This document shows, piece after piece, positions 29,918 to 30,864 of a DNA stretch of 30,864 nucleotides. The stretch lies in IMG/VR virus record IMGVR_UViG_3300046782_000434, positions 1 through 30,864 of that record; one strand, given 5' to 3'. A model generated the notes under the pieces. The model ran no database searches. It saw only the letters and a list, made by a program, of their open reading frames with translations, and had not been told where the DNA came from. How positions within the stretch are numbered: position 1 is the stretch's first letter; each line of letters begins with the position of its first letter. This stretch comes from a virus. The position numbers and the translations under genes were made by a program.

Positions 29918-30825
29918 TGCCATTTCTAGCAGCTATCCCTGCAGCTATAGCTGGGATGTCTACGGCAACAGCAGTAGGAGCAGGAGTATCGGCAGCGGGC
30001 GCTATAGGCCAAGCAGCCTCTGGTAAGGGTGCCGCTAGTGCTCAAGAGCGAATGGCTCAAGCTAGGCTTCAGTCTGCTCAAGCTAATCGATCTCAGATGT
30101 TAGCTTCCGCAGAACCTACGACTGGAGAACTTGCTGAATTAGATAGACAGACTGGGATGCTTGATAAGTTTCTAAACATGCAGCAAGCAGGTCTTGCAAG
30201 GCAGGAGTCAGTCTTCTCCCAGATGGACCCCGTTTTTGCAGAATCTCTTAGGCAGTCTCAAGCGACATTAGAAGGAAAAGAGAGCTCCCTTAATGCCCCA
30301 ATGCAGAGGCAAAGAGCTCAGCAAAGAGAGGCTTTGGTTAATAGCCTTAGATCTCAGATGGGAGCAGGGTTTGAGACCTCTACAGCAGGAGCTCAAGCAC
30401 TAGCTAGATTTGATGCTGAGTCTCAAGGAGTATCTGCTCAAGTTCAGTCTCAAACTTTAGGACAGCTTAACTCTATGACTCAAGGGCTAGGGAATCTTAG
30501 AAACGCTACTGCTCAAACAGCAGGAGCATTGTCTGCTCAGCATATGTCAGCCATGGGACAGCTTCAGAATAGGAAGATCGGTGCTCTATCAGCAAGCGAT
30601 GTGACTAGGTACATGGCTCCTGAAGAAGTTGGGAACATTGGTAGGGCACATGCATCGGCTGGTTTATTTGGATCTATTGGAGATGTTGGCGGAACGGTTT
30701 TAGGAGCGGGGCTTACGGCCGGGAATGGACAGCAGCAATCAACTGGACAGGCCTTAGGTGGCGGGATGCCGCAGGCTGGGTTTGGTAACGATGAGGCAGC
30801 TTGGATGAAATATGCAAAATCGTAA
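29917..30825 (+). CDS. Putative ejection/internal virion protein
   Basis: A 302-aa protein with an Ala/Gly-rich hydrophobic N-terminus (AAIPAAIAGMSTATAVGAGV, about 5-25), a long Gln/Ala/Ser-rich helical region with coiled-coil character (about 40-210) and a Gly-rich, flexible C-terminus. This is the usual style of small podovirus internal or ejection proteins, which leave the capsid and insert into the host envelope to pass the DNA. It overlaps the GNAT 2 stop by one base and has AAGGAG upstream. No catalytic motif (such as transglycosylase) is seen. Confidence 0.65.
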   Translation: MPFLAAIPAAIAGMSTATAVGAGVSAAGAIGQAASGKGAASAQERMAQARLQSAQANRSQMLASAEPTTGELAELDRQTGMLDKFLNMQQAGLARQESVFSQMDPVFAESLRQSQATLEGKESSLNAPMQRQRAQQREALVNSLRSQMGAGFETSTAGAQALARFDAESQGVSAQVQSQTLGQLNSMTQGLGNLRNATAQTAGALSAQHMSAMGQLQNRKIGALSASDVTRYMAPEEVGNIGRAHASAGLFGSIGDVGGTVLGAGLTAGNGQQQSTGQALGGGMPQAGFGNDEAAWMKYAKS

Positions 30826-30864
30826 TAAGCTATTTCAATCTATTAAAGAGGTTCATGACAAGTT
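30812..30864 (+). CDS. Truncated start of the next virion-module gene
   Basis: The window ends 53 bases into an open frame from ATG 30812 that reads MQNRNKLFQSIKEVHDK. It overlaps the end of the ejection-like gene by 14 bases, as neighbours here do. A GGA lies six bases before it. Too little is left to classify; further internal virion or lysis genes are expected downstream. Confidence 0.45.
   Translation, partial: MQNRNKLFQSIKEVHDK

Overview
This window is almost certainly part of a lytic-type tailed phage genome, or a prophage-like equivalent, with a short-tailed (podovirus-like) particle. The support is an unbroken + strand run from about 12.2 to 30.8 kb: small terminase, fibre-like repeat protein, large terminase, portal, scaffold, a major capsid protein of the N4-gp56 type, adaptor, beta-propeller nozzle-like protein, LamG-bearing tail protein, two GNAT acetyltransferases and an Ala/Gly-rich putative ejection protein. 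No tail tube, sheath or tape-measure gene is seen. The host cannot be named. Strong AGGAGG-type ribosome sites, lipobox lipoproteins and standard stop-codon use fit an ordinary bacterial host, with a weak preference for a diderm. No integrase, polymerase, tRNA, rRNA or CRISPR array was found.

Layout: (1) 0-4.85 kb is a mosaic of short leftward and rightward genes: a PD-(D/E)XK-like nuclease, a large polysaccharide-lyase-like protein, and many small unknowns. (2) 4.85-5.9 kb has no convincing protein gene. It looks like a large structured RNA on the + strand, about 5191-5825, with its ends joined by an 11-bp helix and many internal hairpins, similar in size to the phage-associated ROOL/GOLLD giant RNAs. 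(3) 5.9-7.8 kb is a rightward operon with an alpha/beta hydrolase and small early-type proteins. (4) 7.9-11.9 kb is an accessory cluster: small Cys-bearing exported proteins, paralogs carrying a YLGHFR motif, two lipoproteins, a second structured RNA candidate (about 9048-9250), a 33-aa membrane protein, a zinc-ribbon protein and an XRE-type regulator. (5) 12.2-30.8 kb is the packaging, head and tail module.

How the parts may work together: the structural module follows the expected order. TerS/TerL load DNA through the portal into a scaffold-built N4-gp56-type capsid, then the adaptor, nozzle, tail and ejection proteins close and deliver it. The accessory half is less ordinary. A two-gene convergent cassette occurs twice: a YLGHFR protein facing a Cx7C exported protein, with both stop codons sharing one CTAG. 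A third YLGHFR paralog lies in tandem with one of these, and a Cys motif of that family recurs in the adjacent lipoprotein. Together with the two RNA candidates, this is the most likely place for something undescribed. All homology statements come from reading motifs, not from database searches.
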